Part shown: one piece after another, positions 24,657 through 33,129 of the stretch
Layout: the number at the start of each line of letters is the position of its first letter
Numbering within the stretch: the first letter of the stretch is position 1
DNA from: Gemmatimonadaceae bacterium
Lineage (GTDB): Bacteria; Gemmatimonadota; Gemmatimonadetes; Gemmatimonadales; Gemmatimonadaceae
Assembly: GCA_019752115.1 (NCBI GenBank)
Contig: JAIEMN010000016.1
Location: 1 to 64,000 of the forward strand
Direction: 5' to 3'
DNA length: 64,000 nucleotides
Made by a program: the position numbers and the translations under genes
The notes under the pieces: generated by a model
Database searches by the model: none
What the model was told of the DNA's origin: nothing
The model's input: the letters and a program-made list of their open reading frames with translations, nothing else

Positions 24657-25421
24657 TTAGCGGAGGAGCGAGAGAACGTTCTGGCTGCTCTGGTTCGCCT
24701 GCGAGAGCATCGCCTGCGCGGCCTGCGTAAGGATGCTGTTCTTCGTGTAGGTCGCCATTTCTTCCGCCATGTCGACGTCACGGATGGTCGACTCGGCCGC
24801 CTTCACGTTCACGACCGCCGACTTCAGGTTCTGCACGGTGTAGTCCAGACGGTTCTGGCCGGCACCGATGGCCGCGAGGGCCGAGTTGACCGTGTCGAGC
24901 GCCGTGTCGGCGTTCGCCAGCGAGGACGAGCCCGAGAGCGACGTGAGCGTGAAGCTCGCGTCCACCGAGAACGAGCCGTTGGTCGAGTTGTCAGAGACCT
25001 GGAACGAGAGGTTCGCGAAGACGTTCGTGCCCTGGAAGTTCGAGTCCGCCTTGATGCGCGTCGCTTCGTTCTGCAGGGTCGTGATTTCGGTGCCGATCGT
25101 GCCCGTCACCGAGGCGTTGCTGCCGCTCGCCGACTGCACGAGCAGTTCCTTCTGACGCTCGATGATCTTCTGGATCGTCTGAGCGGCACCTTCGGCGATC
25201 TGCAGCATCGCGTTGCCCTGCTCGGCGTTCGAGGCCGCCTGCGTCAGCGAGCGGCTCTGCGTGCGAAGCTTGTTGGCGATGGAGAGACCGGCCGCGTCGT
25301 CAGCCGCACGGCTGATGCGCAGACCCGAGCTGAGCTTCCGCATGCTGTTCTCGGTCGCCATGTTGTTGACGAACGCGTTGCGGGAAGCGACAAGGGCGCC
25401 GACGTTGGTGTTGATACGCAT
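24657..25421 (-). CDS. fliC: flagellin
   Basis: Flagellin is the filament subunit. This is a short form of 254 residues that keeps the conserved D0/D1 ends (RINTNVGALVASRNAF, then LSSGLRISRAADDAAGLSIA at the N-terminus; ESTIRDVDMAEEMATYTK, QAAQAMLSQANQ and LSLLR at the C-terminus) and only a small middle (about 130-185) rich in Ser and Thr. No separate outer domain is visible. GGAGG precedes the ATG. A sigma-28-like site lies about 80 bases upstream. The Ser/Thr-rich exposed part is where O-linked glycosylation would be expected. Confidence 0.96.
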   Translation of the reverse strand: MRINTNVGALVASRNAFVNNMATENSMRKLSSGLRISRAADDAAGLSIANKLRTQSRSLTQAASNAEQGNAMLQIAEGAAQTIQKIIERQKELLVQSASGSNASVTGTIGTEITTLQNEATRIKADSNFQGTNVFANLSFQVSDNSTNGSFSVDASFTLTSLSGSSSLANADTALDTVNSALAAIGAGQNRLDYTVQNLKSAVVNVKAAESTIRDVDMAEEMATYTKNSILTQAAQAMLSQANQSSQNVLSLLR

Positions 25422-25501
25422 ACTGAATATCCTCCGTGATATGAACGCTGAGGCTTCCGTGCCTCGTCCGGATCCGACTATCGAATCGCGGTCGCTGTAC
25501 A

Positions 25502-25528
25502 GTGTCGGAGGAATGACGCAGAACTTGA
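25502..25528 (-). promoter_or_regulatory. possible sigma-28-type promoter before fliC
   Basis: On the minus strand TCAA (25528-25525), 15 bases and TCCGACAC (25509-25502) resemble the flgL promoter (TAAA, 15, TCCGATAC) with two changes. It implies a leader of about 75 bases. The leader ends in ACGGAGGA, which contains the ribosome-binding site and resembles a CsrA site (ANGGA). Confidence 0.4.
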
Positions 25529-25606
25529 GCGCCGGGTCATTTTCCGGGCCGATTTCTCACACCACGCGCCCCGCTATCACGACCTCGGCGCGAGTCGTTA
25601 CGCGCG

Positions 25607-27034
25607 GTGCCCGATGCGCGTCTCTGCGCTGTGACTAGCCCGCTCGTCCAGCACCTGACGGCCGGCCTCGCCGCGCTCGAACAAGGCGCGTACGCCGAGG
25701 CGATCCGCGCCTTCTCCGCGGCGCGGGCCCAGGCGCCACACGATGCCGCACTGGCGCTCGCGCTGGCGAACGCGCAGCGCCTGGGCGGGCGCGTACCCGA
25801 CGCCCGCGCCACCCTCACGGGCTTCGTGCAGAGCGATGCCGAGGTGTCGGTGGCCGAGTGCTACGAGTTGGGCGCCGCCCTGCTCGAAGCGGGGGCCCCA
25901 CAGGAAGCGATCGAGTGCCTCGAGGCCGTTCGCGCCCAACGGCCGCAGGACCCGGCCGTGATGAATGTGCTGGCCGGGGCGCGTCGGGCCGCGGGTCAAC
26001 CGGCCGCGGCCTGGCCCCTCTGCGAGGCGGCCCTCGCGCGCGATGCCACGACGGCTGCATTCCGCCTCACCGCCGCGCAGGTCCGCCACGAACTCGGGGA
26101 TCTCGCGGGTGCCCTGCACTGGCTCGACGAGGCCGAGCGGCTGCGCCCGAACCACAGCCCCACGCAGCTGCAGCGCGCCTACACGCTTCTATTGAAAGGC
26201 GGCGGCGCCGATGCGTCGGGGTGGGCCGCGTTTGAATCCCGCTCCCTCCCGGAACCGGCGACCGCGGCTAAGGCGTGGCACGGTGAACCACTCGCCGGGT
26301 GCAGCATTCTGGTCACCGCCGAGCAGGGCGTCGGCGACCAGTTCCAGTTTGTGCGCTTCGTCGCGCGCCTCGCCGAGCAGGGCCCGAGCCGGGTGGTCGT
26401 GCAATGCCATCGCGATGCGGTGACGCTGCTGCAGGCCAATGGCCTCGAGGCGATCGCGCGCGATGCGTCGCCCCCCGAGACCGACTGGCACGTGCCGATG
26501 CTCTCGCTCCCTCACCGCCTCGGGCTGGGGACGGCGGTGGATGGGGCGCGGGTACCCTATCTGCGCGCGCCGGGCGCGCCCCTCCCCCCGCGTCGCGCGT
26601 CGCGACGACTGGGGCTGGTGTGGGCCGGCAACCCGGCCTTTGTGGGCCGCGCCACGCGCGATCTGGACGCGGCGCTCCTCCCGCAGCTGGGGGAGATCGC
26701 CGACGTCGAATGGATCGGCCTGCAGGTCGGTTCGGCGCGCGCATCCGCTCCAGACTTCGTCAGTTTTGTTTCAGAGTCCTATTCATGGCTTGATAGTGCG
26801 TCGGTATTGGCTTCTCTGGATGGCCTCGTCACGACCGATACCGGCATTGCACACCTGGCGGGCGCCATGGGGGTCCGCACCTGGGTCCTCCTGCAGCACA
26901 TCCCCGATTGGCGCTGGGGGACCGCTGGCGCGACGTCATCCTGGTACCCCTCGATGACGCTGATCCGCCCCGACGGCTGGAACGACTGGGCGAGCGTGCT
27001 GCGCCACCTGCGCACCGCTCTCGCCGCGCCCTGA
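25607..27034 (+). CDS. TPR-containing glycosyltransferase (flagellin glycosylation candidate)
   Basis: This is a cytosolic protein of up to 475 residues. The N-terminal half (about 12-200) is a run of TPR-like helix pairs (ALEQGAYAEAIRAFSAARAQAP, ALHWLDEAERLRPNHSP). The C-terminal half is a heptosyltransferase/GT9-GT41-like domain with AEQGVGDQFQFVRF (about 238-251), RRLGLVWAGNP (about 331-341) and the TTDTGIAHLAGAMG motif (about 405-418). The same architecture occurs at 41555-43066. The start is GTG 25607 or GTG 25631. The gene is divergent from fliC, and I infer that it modifies flagellin. Its stop abuts the stop of the next gene on the opposite strand. Confidence 0.8.
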   Translation: MPDARLCAVTSPLVQHLTAGLAALEQGAYAEAIRAFSAARAQAPHDAALALALANAQRLGGRVPDARATLTGFVQSDAEVSVAECYELGAALLEAGAPQEAIECLEAVRAQRPQDPAVMNVLAGARRAAGQPAAAWPLCEAALARDATTAAFRLTAAQVRHELGDLAGALHWLDEAERLRPNHSPTQLQRAYTLLLKGGGADASGWAAFESRSLPEPATAAKAWHGEPLAGCSILVTAEQGVGDQFQFVRFVARLAEQGPSRVVVQCHRDAVTLLQANGLEAIARDASPPETDWHVPMLSLPHRLGLGTAVDGARVPYLRAPGAPLPPRRASRRLGLVWAGNPAFVGRATRDLDAALLPQLGEIADVEWIGLQVGSARASAPDFVSFVSESYSWLDSASVLASLDGLVTTDTGIAHLAGAMGVRTWVLLQHIPDWRWGTAGATSSWYPSMTLIRPDGWNDWASVLRHLRTALAAP

Positions 27035-28825
27035 TCAGCGGCGCCGTGCGACCAGGGTGGCCACGGTGACCGTGCTGCCGCCCACACGACGGGCCAACCG
27101 CGGGCGCCAGTGCGCCGGCGCCTGCTCGGGGAGGGTGGCCAGCAGCACCCCATCACTCACACCGTCATCGAAGCGACCGATGCGCCGCACCCCAGCATCG
27201 GCCAGACGCGCGTCATCACCGAATGTGGACGCCGGCAGCCACAGGGCATGCGCGCCACCGCCGATCTGCACCGACGTCGCCACGGCGAGCATGCCCCCGG
27301 GGGCGAGCCGCGCGGCCAGCTGTCCGATGAGCCGCAGCGTATCCGTCGCCGTGGCGTAGCGCGCAAGATTCGGGCACACGACCAGATCGTATGGCGCCTC
27401 ACCCGTCGCGACCGACGGCGACCACACCGTGGTGTGGGTCGTCGCACTCCCCCACGGACGCCCGACCGCCTGCGCCATCTGCTCAGTGGTCGGACGCTCA
27501 CGATCGGCGACGACCAGCGTACCCACCTGGTGCGAGAGCGCGACCAGCAGCGGTTCGCTTGCGTGCCCCAGCGCGAACGCACGCGTGGCGGGGCGCAGCA
27601 CGCCAGCGGTACTCAGCGCGTAGGCGAGCTGCCCATCGCGCCACGCGACCTCATGGCGCGCGTAGTAGTCGGTGCCGTGTCCTTCATGCAGCACGCGCGC
27701 CGCGGACGCGGCCCACCGCGCATCATCCCACGCGCGCGGCTGACAGACGCTGCTGAACGCCAGCGCGCCACGCCCTTCGTCACTCGGCAAGGCACACGTG
27801 GCCCGACGCGCGCGCCGCAGCGCATCCAGCCGCGCCAGCGCACCCGTCGCGCGCCCGTAGGTCTCCTGATCGCCATTCCCCTGCGCTTCCGCTGCCGTCT
27901 GCTGCAGCAGCCACTGCACGGCCGGCGTACCGGCCAGTCCGGCTTCGTCATCGGAGAGCGACGCATGCATCAGACGCGCGAGATCGTGCAGCGCGCTGTG
28001 CAGCTCGGTGCGCAACAGCGGGCCGGAACGCCCCAGCGCTGCAGCCAACGCCTGCCGCAACGGTCCGAGCGGCTCTGGCACCGGACGGAGCGGCACCCCC
28101 TGCGCGTCGAGCGCACCCATGGCCCGCCACTTGGCCGCCAGCATCTGCTGATTGGCCAGCGATCCCGCCACTCGCTCCGGACGCAACGCGACGCCGGAGC
28201 CATGTTCGTGGTGCCACAGCTTGGGGCTCCGCACGCGCTGCACATCCCACCCGGCGTGCAGGGCGCGGATGCAGTAGTCGTCGTCTTCGTGCCAGAAGCG
28301 CCCGAGCGACTCGTCGAAGGTGCCCACGGCGCGCGCGGTGGCCCCGCGCACCCAGAAGCAGCACCCCTGCACCGTGTCGCACGGCGCCGAGGCGTTCGTG
28401 TGCTCCGCCAGAATGTCGCGCCAGCTCTCATGCACACGCATGGAGAACGCCCAATGCCCGGCCACGCCGAGGCGCGGCTGCTGCGCAAATGCCTCGAGGA
28501 AGGGTGTTTCCCAGCCCGGCCCCACCTCGATGTCGTTGTCGAGGAAGACGAGCAGATCCTGATCACCCAGCTGCGGCGTGAGCTGATGGAAGAGATGATT
28601 CCGGCCGCCGCTCACCCCGAGATTATCGGACCGCAGCTCCACGTGAATGCGGGGATCGTCGAGCGCCGCCAGCCAGGCCGGCGTGGCGTCGCTCGACGCG
28701 TTGTCCACCACATACGCTTCCCACGGCGCGGTGGTATGCGCGCGCAGGGAATCCAGACACCGCTGCGTATGATGCAGCCCGTTGTGGGTCAGAATGCCAA
28801 TGCGCAGGGGCGCCGATGTGGACAT
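27035..28825 (-). CDS. family 2 glycosyltransferase fused to a methyltransferase-like domain
   Basis: This 596-residue protein begins with a GT-A type family 2 domain: THNGLHHTQRCLDSL, VDNASSD (40-46), the metal-binding FLDNDIEV (Asp96, Asp98), and WHEDDDYCIRALHAGW near residue 190. A helical linker follows. The last 200 residues look like a Rossmann methyltransferase fold (YDLVVCPNLARYA, LAARLAPGGMLAVATS) but no strong SAM glycine motif is visible, so activity is uncertain. It is the last gene of the minus-strand run starting at 35031. Its stop and that of 25607-27034 share a TGATCA hexamer. Confidence 0.8.
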   Translation of the reverse strand: MSTSAPLRIGILTHNGLHHTQRCLDSLRAHTTAPWEAYVVDNASSDATPAWLAALDDPRIHVELRSDNLGVSGGRNHLFHQLTPQLGDQDLLVFLDNDIEVGPGWETPFLEAFAQQPRLGVAGHWAFSMRVHESWRDILAEHTNASAPCDTVQGCCFWVRGATARAVGTFDESLGRFWHEDDDYCIRALHAGWDVQRVRSPKLWHHEHGSGVALRPERVAGSLANQQMLAAKWRAMGALDAQGVPLRPVPEPLGPLRQALAAALGRSGPLLRTELHSALHDLARLMHASLSDDEAGLAGTPAVQWLLQQTAAEAQGNGDQETYGRATGALARLDALRRARRATCALPSDEGRGALAFSSVCQPRAWDDARWAASAARVLHEGHGTDYYARHEVAWRDGQLAYALSTAGVLRPATRAFALGHASEPLLVALSHQVGTLVVADRERPTTEQMAQAVGRPWGSATTHTTVWSPSVATGEAPYDLVVCPNLARYATATDTLRLIGQLAARLAPGGMLAVATSVQIGGGAHALWLPASTFGDDARLADAGVRRIGRFDDGVSDGVLLATLPEQAPAHWRPRLARRVGGSTVTVATLVARRR

Positions 28826-28839
28826 GCCGACCGTGATGC

Positions 28840-30660
28840 TCAGGCGATGGCGCTCAGCGCCGTGAGCAGCGCATCGGCCGCATGCTCCCAGCTGAACTGC
28901 ATGGCCGTGGCAATGCCGGCCTCATTGCGCACGAGCGTGCCCACCTGACGCGCCGTATGCACGTCACGGAGATGTTGGACCAGCTGCTCGTGCTGTCGCG
29001 CGCCCCACGCGGCCCACTGGCCCATGACGCGCCCCTGATGCGCCGGCTCCAGCCCATCCACGTCGATCAGCCGCGCGTTCGCCGCCGTGAGGAACTCCGT
29101 GTGCGCCGAGTAGTTCGTGGCGATGACCTGCTTGCCCATCGACAGCAGTTCGAGCGCCTCGAGGTTCCACCCCTCGGCGCGCACCGCAAAGACACCGCAG
29201 TCCGCGGCGGCCATCTGCGTCGCGACCTCGCGCTGCGTTGGCAGCTCCTGGGTGATCAGCGTGATGCGCGATGCCATCGGCGACCGCCGGAACGGCATCA
29301 GCATCACATCGAGATCGGCCTTGCTCACGAACGGATTCCCGCAGACGAGCACCAGGCGCACGGCATCCTGCGGCGTGAAGGCGGCCTCGAACGCGCGCAG
29401 CAGCTCGAGCTGCCCCTTGCGCGGCTCCAGCTTGCCGACCTGCAGGAACACAGTGTCCTGGCTGCGCGCTGCCGGGGCGACGCCCTCATGGAAGATGGCA
29501 CGATCCACGCCCAGGGGCACGACGTGCACGGGCACGCTGATGCCATTGGCGCGAATCACCTCGCGCCCCCACTGCGAGCAGGTGATGATCGCGTCCTGCT
29601 GCTCCAGATGGTGCCGTTCGCGCGGCGTGAAGGTATCGAGTTCGAAGATGGTGAAGCCCACCTGCGGACCACGGCCGACATGGAGCGCCAGATCGAACTG
29701 CTGCGACAACCGCACGCTGGGCACGTCGGGGCGATACGCCTCCTGACGCACGAGCGCCTCGCGCAGGCGTGGATTGTCGAGCAGGGTGGCATCGACGGGG
29801 CCGAGCGGGAAGAACGTCACGGGGATCTGCCGCTGCTGCAGCGCGCGCAGCAGGTGCGAGGCCGCCACGCCGTAGCCGGTGCGGCTGTGCGGGGCAATGA
29901 ACGAAAAGCCGTCGCGCACCGCGTTCCACGCCGTCGCCGACGCGATCACGCCAACCGCCGCATTCGCCGCCGGCGCCGCGGCGGTTGCCGTCGCCGTGGC
30001 GTCAGACGCCATCGCCACCGCAATCACCGTGCTCATCGGCTGACCGGTGACCGGCAGCAGCACGACCTCGCCGTCCTGCTCGGCGAGCGCATGCGGCACG
30101 AAGCCGCAGGCGGCGAGCAACGCGGCCGTCTCGGCCCACACGCTGTCGGCGGCGGCATCGCTGACGCAGATCGCCACCACGCGGCCCGCGTCGATCAGCG
30201 GGCGCAAGCCGGTCGTACACCAGATGACCTGCGCCGCGCTGCTGTGCACGAAGACGCGGCCGTCCGATTCGAGACGCGCGTCGATCGACGCGCACAGCTC
30301 CGCCGGATCCTGCACATCGATGTCTTCGACCCAACCGCCAGCGTCCGCGGCGGCGTCCTGCAGCAACTGCACGGTGTCGAGATCGAGCCCCGCGACAAAC
30401 ACCGCCGGTGATCCGTTCGGCGCGGTGGCCGCGCTGAGGGCCACCACGCCGATCCCCGGATCGAGATCGAGCAGCGCATCGCCGGTTTCCAGCTGCGCAT
30501 CGAGAAAGACGCGCGTTTCAGCCTGCACGCCGCCGTCGGCTTCCAGCGCCTCGATGGTCGCGCGCTGCGGGTGGTCACCGGCCACGGGAATCTGGAAGCG
30601 CGGCGTTCCCTGCGCATCAACCTGGGCACTCGGAATCGGCATCACGATCGAATTGGACAT
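28840..30660 (-). CDS. GT4-type glycosyltransferase with degenerate N-terminal module
   Basis: This is a 606-residue protein. The C-terminal part (about 255-600) is a GT-B family 4 domain: SRTGYGVAASHLLRAL, VPLGVDRAIFH, FLQVGKLEPRKGQLELLRAF, then the acceptor-side FAVRAEGWNLEALELLSMGK. The N-terminal 230 residues contain a worn SAM-fold-like stretch (DALLDLDPGIGVVALSAA) that recalls FkbM methyltransferases but lacks a sure active site. The order suggests an enzyme for a modified saccharide. It is cotranscribed with three glycosyltransferase genes and asnB. Confidence 0.78.
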   Translation of the reverse strand: MSNSIVMPIPSAQVDAQGTPRFQIPVAGDHPQRATIEALEADGGVQAETRVFLDAQLETGDALLDLDPGIGVVALSAATAPNGSPAVFVAGLDLDTVQLLQDAAADAGGWVEDIDVQDPAELCASIDARLESDGRVFVHSSAAQVIWCTTGLRPLIDAGRVVAICVSDAAADSVWAETAALLAACGFVPHALAEQDGEVVLLPVTGQPMSTVIAVAMASDATATATAAAPAANAAVGVIASATAWNAVRDGFSFIAPHSRTGYGVAASHLLRALQQRQIPVTFFPLGPVDATLLDNPRLREALVRQEAYRPDVPSVRLSQQFDLALHVGRGPQVGFTIFELDTFTPRERHHLEQQDAIITCSQWGREVIRANGISVPVHVVPLGVDRAIFHEGVAPAARSQDTVFLQVGKLEPRKGQLELLRAFEAAFTPQDAVRLVLVCGNPFVSKADLDVMLMPFRRSPMASRITLITQELPTQREVATQMAAADCGVFAVRAEGWNLEALELLSMGKQVIATNYSAHTEFLTAANARLIDVDGLEPAHQGRVMGQWAAWGARQHEQLVQHLRDVHTARQVGTLVRNEAGIATAMQFSWEHAADALLTALSAIA

Positions 30661-30681
30661 AGCTCGGGGTGTCAGTGGCCG

Positions 30682-31890
30682 TTAGGCCGACCGGCGGAGA
30701 GAAGAAGTCGCCTCGGCAGCGAGGCGGAGCAGCGCACGAACCTGCGGATTCCAGCCGCGTCGCACCATCTCGCGCGACGCCGCCAGTGCGCGCGACCGAG
30801 CGGCCGCGCGGTCCTGATAGACCTGTTCCAGCGCCTCGACCAGATCATCCACGGCCACTTCGCCCCAGCCCTCGGTGCCGCGCAGCGTCGCTGGCGCACC
30901 GGTCAGTGGGCGATCGGCGGCGAGTGGAAGACACCACTCGGGCCGCGCCATATCGGTTTGACCGGTATTGGCCGCCACGATGGCCGGCACGGCCGACGCA
31001 TGGCATTCCAGCAGCGCGCGCGAAGGCTCCGCCTCGGCGCGGCTCGCGAAGACGGCGACATCGACGCCACTCAACAGCGTCGGCATCTGGGAGTTGGCAA
31101 TCAGACCGACATCGACCACGCTGTCGGCCGGGATGCCCTGGGCTTCGAGCCACGGCACGATCTGCCACAATCCGCCACGCAGATCGGGTAACTCACGATC
31201 GGTGGTGAGGCCGCGGAACGGCGTCGCCATCTCGGGAATCGGGTGCTGCCACGCGGTCACCAGCAACGCGTCCGGATGACGCGCGCGGAAGGCCTTGAAG
31301 GCGGCGAGCACCAGGTCCTGACCTTTGCGCCAGTCGAGGCGCGCACACGACCAGATGACGAAGCGTCCCGGCGCGAGCGCGGTATGGGGGCGCGGCTTGA
31401 AGTGCGAGACATCCACACCCGCGTGCCACTCGCGTACGTTGGTCAGCCCAGCGCTCTGCAGCAGCGCGGTCTGCCATGCCGACCCGGCCAGCAGCGCGTC
31501 ATGGGCGCGGCCGCGCGTGAGCGTTGCCGCATCACACGCCGTGTCGGTCAGCGCCGCGATCCCCAACTGGTGGGCAAAGCGTCGCGCCTGCGACGCCGGA
31601 TAGCTGCGCAGCTGCGCGCCCAGAAAGCGCAGCAGCGTGGCATTGATGGGTGCCGTCGAGGGCTGGGCCCATTCGGCAAGACGCGCCTGCCGCTCCGTAT
31701 AGAGCTGGCGCACCCGCACCTTGTCCGCTTCTTCGAGATAGGCCACGCTCGCACTCGGCGGCAGCAGCGGGATCACGCTGCCGGGCTGCTGCCGGTGCGC
31801 CTCGAGCGCGAGCATCAGCGCGGTGAGCTCCTGCCCGACATGCAGCCCCGGGGGCGCATCGATTGCCAGACGGACGGATGGAGTGGACAT
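30682..31890 (-). CDS. GT4-type glycosyltransferase
   Basis: This is a 402-residue GT-B glycosyltransferase. The nucleotide-sugar side has RFVIWSCARLDWRKGQDLV (about 215-233) and the EX7E-like region is ASRAEAEPSRALLECHASAVP. The start at ATG 31890 overlaps the upstream stop (ATGA), fixing the start and showing translational coupling. The N-terminal half is less conserved and presumably holds the acceptor-binding side. The sugar and acceptor are unknown. Confidence 0.82.
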   Translation of the reverse strand: MSTPSVRLAIDAPPGLHVGQELTALMLALEAHRQQPGSVIPLLPPSASVAYLEEADKVRVRQLYTERQARLAEWAQPSTAPINATLLRFLGAQLRSYPASQARRFAHQLGIAALTDTACDAATLTRGRAHDALLAGSAWQTALLQSAGLTNVREWHAGVDVSHFKPRPHTALAPGRFVIWSCARLDWRKGQDLVLAAFKAFRARHPDALLVTAWQHPIPEMATPFRGLTTDRELPDLRGGLWQIVPWLEAQGIPADSVVDVGLIANSQMPTLLSGVDVAVFASRAEAEPSRALLECHASAVPAIVAANTGQTDMARPEWCLPLAADRPLTGAPATLRGTEGWGEVAVDDLVEALEQVYQDRAAARSRALAASREMVRRGWNPQVRALLRLAAEATSSLRRSA

Positions 31891-33122
31891 CAGGCGACCC
31901 TCCGGAGTGTCCGGGTGCTGCGCGCGTGGACGGCCCGCTCGACAAGACCCAGCCACTGCCGGCCTTCGTGCTCCCAGGTAAAGCGCGACGACACGGCGGC
32001 CGCCCGTTCGCGGAACCCGTCGATCGAGTTGGCGAAGAAGGCATCGATCGCTTCGGCGAAGTCCTGCGGCGTGGCGAGATGCGCGTTGATCCCGACCCCG
32101 AGGTCACCAACGAAGCGACGCAGTTCCGGGCCGTGCGATGCGAGGATCGGCAATCCGACCGCCAGGAACTCGTACAGCTTATTCGGCGAGACGAGCCAGG
32201 TGTTCATGTCCGAGTGCGGATACGGAATGATCCCGGCGTCGGCTCCCACCGTCCACGCCAGCAGCTCCGCCGCCGACTTCTCGGGAATGAAGTGCACCCG
32301 CGAGCCGAGCAGGCCAAGCGCTTGCGCCCGTGCCTTGAGTGCGTCACCCACCGCCGAGCCCTTGCCCATGAAGGCCAGGACCACATCGGGATTCGTGACG
32401 CGCGCCATGCCGTCGACCAGTTCCTCGAGATTGCGGCTCCCGGCGAGGTTGCCCTGATAGAGCAACACCCGCTGCTGCGGTGTGGCGCCCACGAAGGCGC
32501 GCAGCGGGCTCTCCTCACGAGACACTGCCCCGCGATGCCGCGTGCTCGGACAGTTCAGCACGGTGACCGGGCGCTGACACTTGTACTTCATCGCCATCAG
32601 GTCGGCGATGCTGTCGTTCACCGTGACGATCACATCGGCGTGCCCGATGAGCGACCGCTCGAGCTCCTCGAGTGCCGCCGACGCGCCCTTCGTGAAGGGC
32701 TGCGACGGATAGAACTCATGCGCATCGTAGATGAGCGCCGCACCGTGAGCGCGCGCGGCGAGAATCCCGGCGGGGAGCTGCGGTAGATCGTTCGCGATGA
32801 TCACTTCGCACGGGAAGGCGAGCGCCGCGGCCAGCAGTCGCTGATGCTGATTGAACGTGCGGCCGGCCGCCTGCACGGCGGCCAGCTGCGGATCGCTTGG
32901 CTCCTCGGGGAGTCGGTCCGCCGGCACCCACGACCCCATCAAGCGGAAGATGGGGACATCGGGATAGCTCGTCTCGTCGGCGAGGTCACCCGGCGGGGCC
33001 GCCGCGATGACCAGCGTGGGCCAGCCGGCTTCGGTGAGCAGGCGGGCGCCGTCGAGAATGCGTCGATCGACGCGATCGTCGGTGCACAGGTGCACCACGC
33101 GGTAGCGATTCGTCAGAGGCAT
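31890..33122 (-). CDS. GT4-type glycosyltransferase
   Basis: This 410-residue GT-B enzyme has an N-terminal acceptor domain with IIANDLPQLPAGILAA and YDAHEFYPSQPF (about 135-146). The C-terminal donor domain has VLLYQGNLAGSRNLEELV (about 228-245) and SPNKLYEFLAVGLPILAS, typical of family 4 enzymes. The ATG at 33122 lies 7 bases after the asnB stop. An in-frame start further upstream would run into asnB and looks less likely. Confidence 0.84.
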   Translation of the reverse strand: MPLTNRYRVVHLCTDDRVDRRILDGARLLTEAGWPTLVIAAAPPGDLADETSYPDVPIFRLMGSWVPADRLPEEPSDPQLAAVQAAGRTFNQHQRLLAAALAFPCEVIIANDLPQLPAGILAARAHGAALIYDAHEFYPSQPFTKGASAALEELERSLIGHADVIVTVNDSIADLMAMKYKCQRPVTVLNCPSTRHRGAVSREESPLRAFVGATPQQRVLLYQGNLAGSRNLEELVDGMARVTNPDVVLAFMGKGSAVGDALKARAQALGLLGSRVHFIPEKSAAELLAWTVGADAGIIPYPHSDMNTWLVSPNKLYEFLAVGLPILASHGPELRRFVGDLGVGINAHLATPQDFAEAIDAFFANSIDGFRERAAAVSSRFTWEHEGRQWLGLVERAVHARSTRTLRRVA

Positions 33123-33129
33123 GGGAGGG

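Noticed and set aside
27110-28948. A 612-codon plus-strand frame opposite the GT2 fusion gene, and similar long frames opposite asnB, fliF and fliK
   Set aside because: All are shadows of real genes. None has a domain, a ribosome-binding site or a sensible composition.
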